This document shows, piece by piece, positions 8,265 through 17,149 of a DNA stretch of 64,000 nt (position 1 is its first letter; every line of letters begins with the position of its first letter). Under the pieces are notes generated by a model. That model had not been told where the DNA came from, searched no databases, and worked only from the letters and a program-made list of their open reading frames with translations. The translations under genes were made by a program, and so were the position numbers. Source of the DNA: Paraburkholderia sp. CNPSo 3274. GTDB lineage: Bacteria; Pseudomonadota; Gammaproteobacteria; Burkholderiales; Burkholderiaceae. Where the stretch lies: contig NZ_JAMBPR010000003.1 in NCBI RefSeq assembly GCF_024206475.1, positions 124,001 through 188,000 of the forward strand, in the 5' to 3' direction.

Positions 8265-9350
8265 TTATGCGCGCGGTGCGAGCTCGACCTGCGCGGTCAT
8301 TTGCTCGCCGTCGCGGGCAACGACGATCGACACATTGCTGCGTGCGCGCGCGATCATGCTTTGCAACTGCTCGACGTTGTCCACCTCGATGCCGTTGACC
8401 GCGATGATTACGTCGCCCGCGCTGATGCCAGCCGCCTTTGCCGGACCGCCCGCTTTCACGACGAGCACGCCGCCGTCCACGCCGACTTGCTGCGCTTCGT
8501 TGCTGGTGAGCGCGCGCACGGCTACGCCGAGTCGCGGGTGCGCATTGCGGGCCAACGTGGTGCCATTGCCGTTGCCGCCGCCCTGCACGATCTGATCCTT
8601 GATGTGCATGGCTTCGTCGATGGGAATCGCGAACGAGAGGCCCTGGAAGCCGCCCGTGCGCGAATAGATCATCGAATTGATGCCGATCACTTCGCCGTTC
8701 AGGTTGAAGAGCGGGCCGCCCGAATTGCCCGGGTTGACAGGCACGTCGGTCTGGATGAGGTGCGTCGGACTATCTTCCGAGAGCTGGCGCGACTTCGCGC
8801 TGATGATGCCCGAGGTCACGGTGTTGTCGAGACCGTAAGGCGAGCCGATCGCGACGACCCAGTCGCCCACCTTGCTGTTCGCCGGATTGCCGATCTTCAC
8901 CGTGGGGAACCCCGTGCCGGCAATTTTCAGCACGGCCACGTCGCCGGCCTTGTCGGTGCCGATCACGCGCGCGGGGAACTTGCGGCCGTCGGTGAGCTTG
9001 ACCGTCACGTCGTCCGCGCCCTCGACGACGTGATTGTTCGTCAGGATGTAGCCATCCTGGCTCACGATGAAGCCCGATCCCAGGGCGCCCGAATGGCCGT
9101 CTTCGGAGTCCGGGTTTTCCTTGACGACCTCGACGTGGACCACAGCCGGGCCGTACTGCGCGACGATCGTCGAGAAGTTCGGCGCCGTGCCCTTGACGTC
9201 GTCTGTCTTGGGCACGGGTGTCGACAACGTCGTTTTCGTGATGCCGCTTTCGTCCGCGCTGGCGTGCTCGTGGCTGACGACCCAGGCGCCGGCAAGCGCC
9301 ACCGCTACACCGGCGATCAGGCCCCGGCGCCGATATTTGATGGTACTCAT
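8265..9350 (-). CDS. DegP/DegQ-type periplasmic serine protease with one PDZ domain
   Basis: 361 residues with an N-terminal membrane anchor or signal (residues about 9-25) and an S1C trypsin-like domain. The catalytic triad is visible: H107 (TNNHVV), D137 (DKAGDVAVLK) and S210 (NPGNSGGP). A single PDZ domain follows (about 270-355, LGVAVRALTSNEAQQVGV). DegP and DegQ have two PDZ domains, so this is closer to DegS or the one-PDZ HtrA forms; the sequence lacks an obvious uncleavable long anchor. Role: protein quality control or signalling in the periplasm. Divergent from the AI-2E permease gene. Confidence 0.9.
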   Translation of the reverse strand: MSTIKYRRRGLIAGVAVALAGAWVVSHEHASADESGITKTTLSTPVPKTDDVKGTAPNFSTIVAQYGPAVVHVEVVKENPDSEDGHSGALGSGFIVSQDGYILTNNHVVEGADDVTVKLTDGRKFPARVIGTDKAGDVAVLKIAGTGFPTVKIGNPANSKVGDWVVAIGSPYGLDNTVTSGIISAKSRQLSEDSPTHLIQTDVPVNPGNSGGPLFNLNGEVIGINSMIYSRTGGFQGLSFAIPIDEAMHIKDQIVQGGGNGNGTTLARNAHPRLGVAVRALTSNEAQQVGVDGGVLVVKAGGPAKAAGISAGDVIIAVNGIEVDNVEQLQSMIARARSNVSIVVARDGEQMTAQVELAPRA

Positions 9351-9660
9351 TGCTATGGTCTTCGAAGAGGTTGATGAAGGTGCGCGTAAGGTACTTTTTG
9401 CTGCTTAAACGTGACTTAAAGGAAAGCGAGATCTTTTGACCGTTCGACGAGTCGATGTGCGCGCAACGAAAATGGGGGCGCGGTTGTTCGGATTCCTCGC
9501 CAGCTAGCGCGCAAGTCTTCTTCAAAGCGGCTAGTCTTGCGAAGTGGCGGCCGATCGCGCCCCGAAGACGCATTATTGAGGGCCGGATAAGCACGGCGGG
9601 GCGTTGGTGGCTTGCAAACGTCTCATCAACGCAACGTGGTTCGTCATCCAAAGCATCTCT
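9351..9660. other. Intergenic region between divergent protease and permease genes
   Basis: 310 bp that must hold both promoters. No convincing gene is seen. In-frame start codons upstream of 9661 exist but give a non-hydrophobic leader. Part of it is AT-richer (9390-9440). No operator palindrome stood out. Confidence 0.4.
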
Positions 9661-10710
9661 ATGAAACAGGATCTCGTCACGTTCACCTGTGTGGTCGTCA
9701 TCGCCGTCATCACGGGATGGGTGCTGTATATCGGGCGCCCGGTGCTGGTGCCGATCGCATTCGCGATCATTACGTCGTACGTGATCTACGGGCTCGCCGA
9801 AATCCTGCGCCGCGTGCCCCACGTGGGCAAGCGCATTCGCGCGGGCGTGCGCTACTGGAGCGCTGCCGCGCTCATACTCGTGGCCGCGTGGCTCGCGACC
9901 GAACTGCTGCTAACCGACACTGACCGCATGCTCGCCATGGCGCCGAAGTACGAGGCCACGCTGCTCGCGTTGCTCTCGAAAATCACCGCGCTGTTTCATC
10001 TGGAAACCGAGGCTTCGTGGACGGCCTTCCGCCGCGAACTGCTCGCGACCGTCAACGTACAGTCGCTGCTCACCTCGCTCCTCGGCTCGCTCTCTTCGCT
10101 CATGGCAACGACGCTCGTCGTTCTGCTGTACACAGCGTTCTTCATGGTCGAGATGGGGCGGTTCCGCCGCAAGCTCTCTTCGGTCATGCGCGGCAAGGCC
10201 GACATGGAACCCGTTATCGACGCCATCAACGCGAAGATCGGCACGTATCTGGCGTTGAAAGCGCTGCTTGGCGTGGTGCTCGGCATTCTCAGCTGGATCT
10301 GCATGCATCTGGTCGGGCTGGAGTTCGCGCCGCTCCTCGCCGTTCTCATCGTGCTGCTCAACTTCGTGCCGTATGCGGGGTCGCTCATTTCCGTTGCGCT
10401 TCCCGCGTTGCTCGCCGCGCTTCAATTCGGGCAGTGGAACGAGGCGATCACGTTGCTCATTGCGCTTTCGGCGATCAACTTCGTGATGGGCAACGTGCTC
10501 GACCCGTGGTTGATGGCGGGGTCGCTGAACCTGAGCCCCGCGGTCATCCTCATGAGCCTCGCCACCTGGACGGCGATCTGGGGCATTCCCGGCGCATTTC
10601 TCGCCGTGCCGGGAACCGTGGCGCTCACGATCATCTTCTCTGCGTTCAGCTCCACGCGGCCGCTGGCGCTGCTGTTGACGAAGGACGATGTGGTCAGGCA
10701 TGCGGAATAA
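9661..10710 (+). CDS. AI-2E family (TqsA/PerM-like) membrane protein
   Basis: 349 residues, inner membrane, with about seven to eight hydrophobic segments. The conserved C-terminal block is present: LLAVLIVLLNFVPYAGSLIS and a later segment with VLDPWLMAGSLNLSPAVILMSL, the family hallmark (pore-loop region with GxxL and P). The family was first linked to autoinducer-2 export and later to sodium/proton exchange and other solutes, so the substrate is open. ATG 9661 starts right before the first helix (MKQDLVTFTCVVVIAVITGW). Confidence 0.85.
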   Translation: MKQDLVTFTCVVVIAVITGWVLYIGRPVLVPIAFAIITSYVIYGLAEILRRVPHVGKRIRAGVRYWSAAALILVAAWLATELLLTDTDRMLAMAPKYEATLLALLSKITALFHLETEASWTAFRRELLATVNVQSLLTSLLGSLSSLMATTLVVLLYTAFFMVEMGRFRRKLSSVMRGKADMEPVIDAINAKIGTYLALKALLGVVLGILSWICMHLVGLEFAPLLAVLIVLLNFVPYAGSLISVALPALLAALQFGQWNEAITLLIALSAINFVMGNVLDPWLMAGSLNLSPAVILMSLATWTAIWGIPGAFLAVPGTVALTIIFSAFSSTRPLALLLTKDDVVRHAE

Positions 10711-10738
10711 ATACGTGGCTTACTTTCACAGGTGATCT

Positions 10739-12208
10739 ATGGCTTCCAGAATCAACCGCCGCGGCAATGCAATCGGCCCAGTCTCCGCATGCCTGGGCGA
10801 CAAGGCGCTCGCGGAGTTCGCCAGTCGCCGCATCAGCGCCGATCTTGCCCGGCGCGGCTTTTTGGTTGGCATGGGCGCATCCCTGTTGAGCGCGGTGCTG
10901 CCCGAGTTCAGCAGCGCGCAGCAGCCTGGTGCTGCGCCTGGCGCCCAGCCCACGACGTTCACGAACTTTCGCCTGTTCGACGGCAAGTCCGCGGCGCTGC
11001 AGGGCGGCATGTACCTCGTCGTCGATGGCAACCGCATCTCGCAGCTCCGTCGGGGCTCGCCTGACGCGCAGAACGCGTCGGGCGGCCGCGTGATCGACTG
11101 CGGCGGCAAGGTGATGATGCCGGGCCTCATCGACATGCACTGGCATTCGCTTCTCGCTGCGGTTCCGATCGCGACCATCCTCCAGTCCGACCTGAGTTTC
11201 GTCTACCTGGCCGCGGGCGCGGAGGCCCAGCGCACGCTCTTGCGCGGATTCACGACCATTCGCGACGTAGGCGGTCCCGCCTTCGCCCTGAAGCAGGCCA
11301 TCGACGCGGGCATGCTGAGCGGCCCGCGCATTTACCCCTGCGGCGCGATGATCACCACGACGGGCGGCCACGGGGACTTTCGTCTGCTGACTGACGTGCC
11401 GCGCACGAGCAGCCAGATCAGCGAGATCGAACGAACCGGCGCCGCCGCCATTGCCGACTCGGCCGACGAAGTGCGCCTGCGTGTGCGCGAGCAGTTCATG
11501 CTCGGCGCCACGCAGATCAAAATCGTGGGTTGCGGCGGCGTCTCCACGCCGCGCAGTCCGATCGACATGCTCACGTTCACCGAGCCGCAACTGAAAGCCG
11601 CAGTGGAAACCGCGTCCGACTGGGGCACTTATGTGGCCGTGCACGCCTACACGCCGGAATCGGTGAAGCGTTCGGTGTCTGCCGGCGCGCAATGCGTCGA
11701 GCACGGACACCTCATCGACGATCGGACTGCTGAAATCCTGGCGAAGAACGACACATGGTTGAGCACGCAACCGTTTACCAGCGAAGAGGATGTGGCGCCG
11801 TTGGCGCCGTCGAGCCGCGAGAAGTTTCTTGAGGTGACAGCCGGGACCGACAACATGTACAAGCTCGCCCGCAAGCATGGGCTCAAGGTGGCGTTCGGCA
11901 CGGATCTGATCTTTTCGCAGGTGCTGGCCACCCGGCAAGGCACGATGCTCGGGCATATGACGCGCTGGTATTCGAATGCCGACGCATTGCGCATGGCCAC
12001 TGGCACGAACGGGCAGTTGCTCGCGCTGGCGGGCGAGCGCAATCCGTATCCGCACAAGCTTGGCGTGCTGGAGGAGGGCGCGTACGCGGATCTGCTGATC
12101 GTGGCGGGGGACCCGCTCCAGGACATGACGCTGCTGGCCAACCCCGATCAGAACCTGAGCCTGATCATGAAGGATGGCCGGGTCTACAAGGATGCGTTGA
12201 AGGCGTGA
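10739..12208 (+). CDS. Tat-exported amidohydrolase (imidazolonepropionase/prolidase-like)
   Basis: 489 residues. The N-terminal region carries a Tat-like signal (ARRGFLVGMGASLLSAVLP, about residues 37-57) after an unusually long leader. The metal-dependent hydrolase barrel has the expected landmarks: MPGLIDMHWH (metal HxH), FTTIRDVGG, KIVGCGG at the lysine position, VHAYT, VEHGHLID and FGTDL (final Asp). This is the amidohydrolase superfamily branch acting on cyclic imides or Xaa-Pro-type substrates. Substrate is unknown. It begins 28 bp after the AI-2E family gene on the same strand. Confidence 0.85.
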   Translation: MASRINRRGNAIGPVSACLGDKALAEFASRRISADLARRGFLVGMGASLLSAVLPEFSSAQQPGAAPGAQPTTFTNFRLFDGKSAALQGGMYLVVDGNRISQLRRGSPDAQNASGGRVIDCGGKVMMPGLIDMHWHSLLAAVPIATILQSDLSFVYLAAGAEAQRTLLRGFTTIRDVGGPAFALKQAIDAGMLSGPRIYPCGAMITTTGGHGDFRLLTDVPRTSSQISEIERTGAAAIADSADEVRLRVREQFMLGATQIKIVGCGGVSTPRSPIDMLTFTEPQLKAAVETASDWGTYVAVHAYTPESVKRSVSAGAQCVEHGHLIDDRTAEILAKNDTWLSTQPFTSEEDVAPLAPSSREKFLEVTAGTDNMYKLARKHGLKVAFGTDLIFSQVLATRQGTMLGHMTRWYSNADALRMATGTNGQLLALAGERNPYPHKLGVLEEGAYADLLIVAGDPLQDMTLLANPDQNLSLIMKDGRVYKDALKA

Positions 12209-12682
12209 GGCTGCGCGGCGCGGGCTCCCGTCACTAAAGCCCGTAAAAAAACCGCGGCATCGCAATCGCGATTTGGCACGCAAATCGAAGGCCAGATAGC
12301 CCGCGCGAGCATGGCGAACGCCCGCTCATGGCGTATCGGCGACAATCAGCCACACGATTTCTGTATCAAGATGTCACGGCGTGGGGACGCATCAACCGGG
12401 CCCGTTTGCCTGCGCGGCGCAGCCATCATGGCACGGCCGGAGAACCCCCAGCGGGGGTCGAAATCCCGCCTGTCCCTATCCGCCATCTGGCCGATTCTGC
12501 CGGTTGAACTTCGCGGCGAAGTAGCCCATATTCAAAACGACTATTTGTTACAACCGTCCAACGATCCGCGAAATACAGTAGGGACTACAGCGAATACTTC
12601 GAATCCGTGCCGCCTGGTTGCCTCCGCTGCGACGCGCACCAGCCGCCGGTAGCAAACCCGAAACCATCCTGTCAAAGCTTCC
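12209..12682. other. Intergenic region without a convincing gene
   Basis: 474 bp. A stem of six (CGGGCT 12221-12226 with AGCCCG 12238-12243) follows the amidohydrolase but is followed by an A-tract, not T, on this strand, so it is not a standard terminator. A palindrome AATCGCGATT lies near 12265. An open frame 12311-12652 has atypical composition and no recognisable features. The region should contain the promoter of the zinc-ribbon gene. Confidence 0.35.
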
Positions 12683-13756
12683 ATGCCTGCAATGTTCAAC
12701 GAACCTGGCCGAGCCAAGTCTGGTCCGTGGGGATGTCCATACTGCGGGACCGGTTTTAATGCGCCACTGATGATTTGCCCTCAGTGCGGCGCGAAGCAAC
12801 CTTCCTCTGGCCCGCGCATGTCGCCGGCAAGCGAATCCGCCGTGCCCGAATGGCACGATGGTTTCGCGCGCCATGCGCGTGCGGAGTGGAGCCCTTCGGC
12901 ATTCAGTTTCAGTGGCGCGCCGCGCGACAGCAATTACGAGGTCCGCGATGAAGCGCCCGCCGCGCAACGTTCGTGGTTGCCTTTCTATGCCATCGGCAGC
13001 GTGGTGTCGATCGCGTTCCTGCTGACCGCATACGTGATTTCGCATCGAACCGAGCGGGAGCCGACCCTGGGCGCCCAGATCGTGGAGGGTGCGATCCTCG
13101 GACCCAAGGCCACATCGGCCGCGCACGACACGAAGCTGCACACGGTACGCAGCGCGCCGGCGGTAGCTGTCGCGCAGTTGCCTGCGCCGGTCGCCAGCGT
13201 GAAGCCGCCTCCCGTTGATACAGCGCCGCCGCCTGTGCTGGCTCATGTCGCGCCGCCCGTGCCGCCGAGCGTTGCTGCGCGAAAGAGCAGTGCCGAAGAG
13301 CGCTCGCTCGCTGCAGCGAAGATCAAGGCAGAGAAGGCCAACGCGGAGAAGGTCGCCGCAGCGAAGTCCGCCGCATACGCGCACGCCGACGTCGCGAGAA
13401 GTCTGGCGAGCGCGCGTGCGAGCCTCGACAAGAACAGCCTTGGGCCCGCGCGCAGCGCCATCAATTCCGCGCTCGCGGAACAGCCTGGCAACGGCACTGC
13501 GCTGCAAATGCAGGCCGAATTGACGTCGCGCGAAGATCAGCGCGATTCGTTGCTTGGCTACGCGCGGCTTTGCGCGCGCGATGGGCGGTGGGTGTGCGCC
13601 TGGCATAACGCGGGGCACGCACTGACCGTCGATTCGTCGAGCGGCGAAGCGCGGGAGATCCTCTCGCGCTCCATCGCGGCACAGGGAGCTGGTGCCGCGC
13701 CCACGATGAGGCAGGTGAACTCGGGTCCGCCGGGGCCGCCGATCGATCCCAACTGA
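12683..13756 (+). CDS. Zinc-ribbon, single-pass membrane protein with Pro-rich linker and coiled coil
   Basis: 357 residues of unrecognised family. Order of parts: a zinc ribbon at residues about 17-35 (CPYCGTGF...CPQCGAKQ), a variable region, one transmembrane segment at about 98-119 (WLPFYAIGSVVSIAFLLTAYVI), a Pro/Ala/Val-rich linker (about 155-205), an Ala/Lys-rich coiled coil (AAAKIKAEKANAEKVAAAKSAAYA), and a C-terminal helical region with TPR-like pattern and four cysteines in total around residues 290-310. The layout suggests a cytoplasmic metal-binding head and a periplasmic stalk. A second Met at 12692 is an alternative start. Convergent with LysR downstream. Confidence 0.7.
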   Translation: MPAMFNEPGRAKSGPWGCPYCGTGFNAPLMICPQCGAKQPSSGPRMSPASESAVPEWHDGFARHARAEWSPSAFSFSGAPRDSNYEVRDEAPAAQRSWLPFYAIGSVVSIAFLLTAYVISHRTEREPTLGAQIVEGAILGPKATSAAHDTKLHTVRSAPAVAVAQLPAPVASVKPPPVDTAPPPVLAHVAPPVPPSVAARKSSAEERSLAAAKIKAEKANAEKVAAAKSAAYAHADVARSLASARASLDKNSLGPARSAINSALAEQPGNGTALQMQAELTSREDQRDSLLGYARLCARDGRWVCAWHNAGHALTVDSSSGEAREILSRSIAAQGAGAAPTMRQVNSGPPGPPIDPN

Positions 13757-13805
13757 CGATCTCCATAGCGCTGGCGCGGGTGCGCGACGCCAGTCTTGCA
13801 CCGCG

Positions 13806-14726
13806 CTAGCGTTGTTGGCTGTCCTGTTCGCTGTGGTGCTCGACCAGCCAGTTGCTGAAGTTGCGCACGCGTAGTGTGTCCTGCACTTCGGGCCGCACAT
13901 CGAGCCAGTATCCCGAAGGCCCCACCACTTCCACCTCGCTCAGTTGCACGAGCGTGCCGTTCTCCAGCTCGGGCGCGATCATGTGCCGGTCGGCAACGGC
14001 AATGCCAAGACCGGCCACTGCCGCGTGGATGACCTGATCGAGCGTACTGAACTCCAGTTCTCCGCGCGGCGCCATCTGCACGTCGAGCGCCGCGGCTTCG
14101 AGCCACGCTTCCCAGACCAGCAGGCGCCGGTCGATATCGAGGATATAGAGCCACGGATGCTGCGCGAGGATCTCGCGCAGCGCGTTCTGATCGGCGGCGG
14201 GTTGGCTGAACTCGCGCGCCGAGCCGACCAGCACGTGGCGCTCGCGCATGAGCAGCGTGCTCTGGCCGCCCGGCAGCGGTTCCATGCCGAAGCGGATCTG
14301 GCAATCTTCGTTGCGCTCCGTGCCGTGCAGCGGCCCGTATTCGTTGGTGATGGAGATGCGCAGATCGGGGTGGCGCACCTGGAAGTCGCGCAGGCGCGGC
14401 GTGAGCCAGCGCGTGGCGAGCGTGGGCGCGGCGTTCAGACTGAGCAGGCTGTTCGACGGATCGGCGCGGATCGTGTCGAGCGTATGGGCGATGCTGTCGA
14501 ACGCGGCTTGCAGCGTAGGCAGCAGACGCTTGCCCGCGGCCGTGATTTCGAGCCGGTGATGATGCCGCATGAAGAGCGGCGTGCCGAGATAGTCTTCGAG
14601 CAGGCGAATCTGGCGGCTGATCGCCCCCTGGGTCACGTGCAGGTTCTGCGCTGCCCTGGTGAAGCTGAGCGTGCGGCTCGCCTCCTCGAATGAACGCAGT
14701 GCCGATAAAGAGGGTAGGCGGCGCAT
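13806..14726 (-). CDS. LysR-family regulator, GcvA-like
   Basis: 306 residues. The N-terminal winged helix (PSLSALRSFEEASRTLSFTRAAQNLHVTQGAISRQIRLLE) is followed by a long effector-binding domain. The opening with RLPSLSALRSFE and the SLLSLNAAPTLATRWLTPRL segment are characteristic of the GcvA branch. It lies 81 bp downstream of the porin gene on the same strand, at the end of the enolase, binding protein, porin series, and may control that series. Effector unknown. Confidence 0.9.
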   Translation of the reverse strand: MRRLPSLSALRSFEEASRTLSFTRAAQNLHVTQGAISRQIRLLEDYLGTPLFMRHHHRLEITAAGKRLLPTLQAAFDSIAHTLDTIRADPSNSLLSLNAAPTLATRWLTPRLRDFQVRHPDLRISITNEYGPLHGTERNEDCQIRFGMEPLPGGQSTLLMRERHVLVGSAREFSQPAADQNALREILAQHPWLYILDIDRRLLVWEAWLEAAALDVQMAPRGELEFSTLDQVIHAAVAGLGIAVADRHMIAPELENGTLVQLSEVEVVGPSGYWLDVRPEVQDTLRVRNFSNWLVEHHSEQDSQQR

Positions 14727-14807
14727 GCAAGCCTCGCGATGCAGGAGCGCCGGCGCACATTCAATCGCGCCGGCGCGTTTTCAGTGATAAGGACGGCGTG
14801 AAAAACG

Positions 14808-15944
14808 TTAGAACGCGTGCGTGATACCCACGCGGGCGACGGCCTGGTTGTCGGTGCCCGAGGGGTTGAAGCCCGTGATCTGCGCGTTTTCCGCCGAGCC
14901 CGCCGCGTGCTGGTACACGCCCATCGCATAGACCGATGTGCGCTTGGACAGCGCGTACTGGCCGATCAGGTTGACCTGGTGATACTTCGGCGAGTTGTCG
15001 GTGGCGTGGTCCTGGCCCACCGTGTAGGTGTAGCCCGCGCCCACGGCGAAGGCGGGCGTCACGGCATAGGTGCCGGCCACTTCGAAGTTCTGGAAGTGGA
15101 GGTCGCCGCTGCCGGTGGCCGAGGCGAAGTCCACGTTCGAGTAGTTCGTCATCAGCTTGAGGCTGCCGATCACATACGACGCCCCGGCGGACAGGATGCC
15201 CTGGTAGCGCGCGTTCGCGAGCGCGTCGCCGAACACGGAGTTCACGAAGCTGCCGCCGCTGCCATAACCGGCCACCGCCGTGATCGGATCGTTCACACGC
15301 AAGTAGCCCACGCCCGCGCTGAAGGAGCCGATCGTATAGGCCGCTGCCGCGCTATACGAGGCGTTGTTCGAGAACTGGCCCGCCTGGCCGCCGAACGAAT
15401 AGTGGCCTTCGAACTGGAAGCCGGCGAGCACCGGGCTCACGTATTTCACGGCGTTGTTGACAGGGAACCCGTTGTCGAGGTTGTCCATGTCGTTCGGGTG
15501 TGCGAAATACCAGCCGCCGTAGTTGCCGTTGAGCGAATACGGCTCGATCAGATCGACGGTGGCGTCCCATTGTTTGCCGAAGGTCACCTGGCCATATTGA
15601 TCCGACTTGAAGCCGACATAGGCGTTACGCGAAAACGCGAGGCCGCCGCCCAAGCCGCCCGTCGCCGCGTTGAAGCCGCTTTCGAGCCGGAAGATCGCGG
15701 AGTAGCCGCCGCCCAGGTCCTCGGAACCGCGCAGGCCCCAGCGGCTGCCAGCGGGCACGCCGCTTTGCATCTGCACGAGCTTGCTGCCGGTGCCCGGCAC
15801 GAGCTGGCCGTTCGCCCCGTTCGCCACGTTGCTGGCGTAGTCAATGCCGAGATCGATGAGGCCGTACAGCGTCACGCTGCTTTGCGCGTGCGCGCCCGCT
15901 GCGGCGAGCGCGAGCGGCAGCGCCGCGAGGATCTTCTTTTTCAC
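14808..15944 (-). CDS. General (OmpC-like) porin
   Basis: 378 residues. Signal peptide MKKKILAALPLALAAAGAHA then QSSVTLYGLIDLGIDY, the standard start of Burkholderiales trimeric porins. The body has alternating beta-strand pattern, the constriction-loop region with LGGGYSAIFRLESGFN and SRNAYVGF nearby, and ends in a terminal Phe (RVGITHAF), as needed for outer-membrane assembly. It follows the betaine-type binding protein on the same strand, so it may supply that substrate across the outer membrane. Confidence 0.93.
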   Translation of the reverse strand: MKKKILAALPLALAAAGAHAQSSVTLYGLIDLGIDYASNVANGANGQLVPGTGSKLVQMQSGVPAGSRWGLRGSEDLGGGYSAIFRLESGFNAATGGLGGGLAFSRNAYVGFKSDQYGQVTFGKQWDATVDLIEPYSLNGNYGGWYFAHPNDMDNLDNGFPVNNAVKYVSPVLAGFQFEGHYSFGGQAGQFSNNASYSAAAAYTIGSFSAGVGYLRVNDPITAVAGYGSGGSFVNSVFGDALANARYQGILSAGASYVIGSLKLMTNYSNVDFASATGSGDLHFQNFEVAGTYAVTPAFAVGAGYTYTVGQDHATDNSPKYHQVNLIGQYALSKRTSVYAMGVYQHAAGSAENAQITGFNPSGTDNQAVARVGITHAF

Positions 15945-16025
15945 TTAAGTCTCCTTATCATGGAGCCGCGTTGCGCGGCTCGGCGTTTCTCGTTGGTATC
16001 GTTTATTTCTTGCAGCGCGTTGCGC

Positions 16026-17066
16026 TTACGCGCCAAGCGACTTCTGCACCTTCTCCGCGACATCCGCGGGCACCCAGGTCTTCCACATTTCGGGGTGCTG
16101 CTTGAGGAACTTGAGCGCTTCGTCCTGTGCATCGACCTTATGCTCGGTCATGTCGAGAATCGTCGTGTTCAGGAAGTCGATGGGGAAGCTCACCTTCGTG
16201 AAGAAGGCCATCACGTCGGGCTCGGCCTGATAGAACGGCGTCGAAACGCCGATCTTCAACTGCGAGACCAGGTACGACGAGGCGCATGGCTGCGCGCTGT
16301 TGGCTTCGCGCAGCGTCTTCCAGCACGCTTCGTTGAACGGCGGCATCTTGAGCTGAACGAACTTGTACTTCGCCATCAGCGCAGCCGGCTCCCAGTAGTA
16401 GGTGAGAATCGGCTTGCCGCGCGCGAAGGCCGATGAGATGGCCGCGTCGAGCGCCGCGCCCGTGCCAGGGCGGAAGTTCGTGTAGGTATCGTCGAGCTTG
16501 AGCAGCTTGAGCAAGCGCGTATTCACGCGTTCGCAGTCCCAGCCCGAGGGGCAATTGAGGAAGCGGCCGCGATCCGGTTCCTCGTCGTCCACGAACAGGC
16601 CCTTGTACTTCGGCAGATCGCTCACGGACTGAAGGTCGGGCGCGCTTGCCTTGATGCCGCGCTTCGCGTCGCCGTGCACCACGTAGTCGGGCACATACCA
16701 GCCTTCCTTCGTGCCGCCCGGCAGTGTGTCGCCCACGAGCTTGACCGAGCCCGCCTTGACCGCGCCCGCGATGATCTCCGAGCGGCCCGTCCACTGCTCG
16801 GCCCAGACCTGCAGGTCGTTGCGCGAGAGCGCCGTTTCGGTGGCCGCCGTGCTGCCGGGCACGGTGTCGGTTTGGCAGCTATAGCCGTTCTTGAGGATGT
16901 AGCGCAGCACTTCGCTCGTGAAGTTGCCGCTTTCCCATGTGATGCCCGCGAAGCGCACGGGTTTGCCTCCGCTGCACCAGCTGCCTGCGGCGTGCGCCGG
17001 CAACGCGGCGAGGGCGAGCGGCGCTGCAAGGCAGGCCGCGCGCAAGAGGGTGGTCAGGCGTTTCAT
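16026..17066 (-). CDS. Periplasmic glycine betaine/quaternary-amine-type binding protein (ProX/OpuAC)
   Basis: 346 residues with a signal peptide (MKRLTTLLRAACLAAPLALAALPAHA). The OpuAC-type fold is seen in VRFAGITWESGNFTSEVLRYIL, QVWAEQWTGR, TKEGWYVPDYVV and TYYWEPAALMAKY; the tryptophans and tyrosines in these segments could form the aromatic box that holds a trimethylammonium group. No ATPase or permease gene of an ABC transporter is adjacent, so it is either an orphan that docks on a distant transporter or part of a split system. Neighbours are an enolase-superfamily gene upstream (83 bp) and a porin downstream (81 bp), same strand. Confidence 0.85.
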   Translation of the reverse strand: MKRLTTLLRAACLAAPLALAALPAHAAGSWCSGGKPVRFAGITWESGNFTSEVLRYILKNGYSCQTDTVPGSTAATETALSRNDLQVWAEQWTGRSEIIAGAVKAGSVKLVGDTLPGGTKEGWYVPDYVVHGDAKRGIKASAPDLQSVSDLPKYKGLFVDDEEPDRGRFLNCPSGWDCERVNTRLLKLLKLDDTYTNFRPGTGAALDAAISSAFARGKPILTYYWEPAALMAKYKFVQLKMPPFNEACWKTLREANSAQPCASSYLVSQLKIGVSTPFYQAEPDVMAFFTKVSFPIDFLNTTILDMTEHKVDAQDEALKFLKQHPEMWKTWVPADVAEKVQKSLGA

Positions 17067-17149
17067 TGCGTGTCTCCGTTTTATTGAAATGTTTCGGAAT
17101 GCTTCAGATGCGGGCTGGCATCTCGTTTATGTTGCGGCCCAATGAGGCT

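Noticed and set aside
12221..12243. Stem after the amidohydrolase followed by a run of A
   Set aside because: A terminator for the plus strand needs T after the stem, so this is not a standard rho-independent terminator; it could only be chance.
10694..12283. 529-codon open frame antisense to the amidohydrolase gene
   Set aside because: Long antisense frames arise from high GC at third positions; composition is Arg/His-rich and no domain is visible, while the plus-strand amidohydrolase has all motifs.
12311..12652. Short plus-strand frame between the amidohydrolase and the zinc-ribbon gene
   Set aside because: No Shine-Dalgarno, no signal or domain, and unlikely amino-acid composition.
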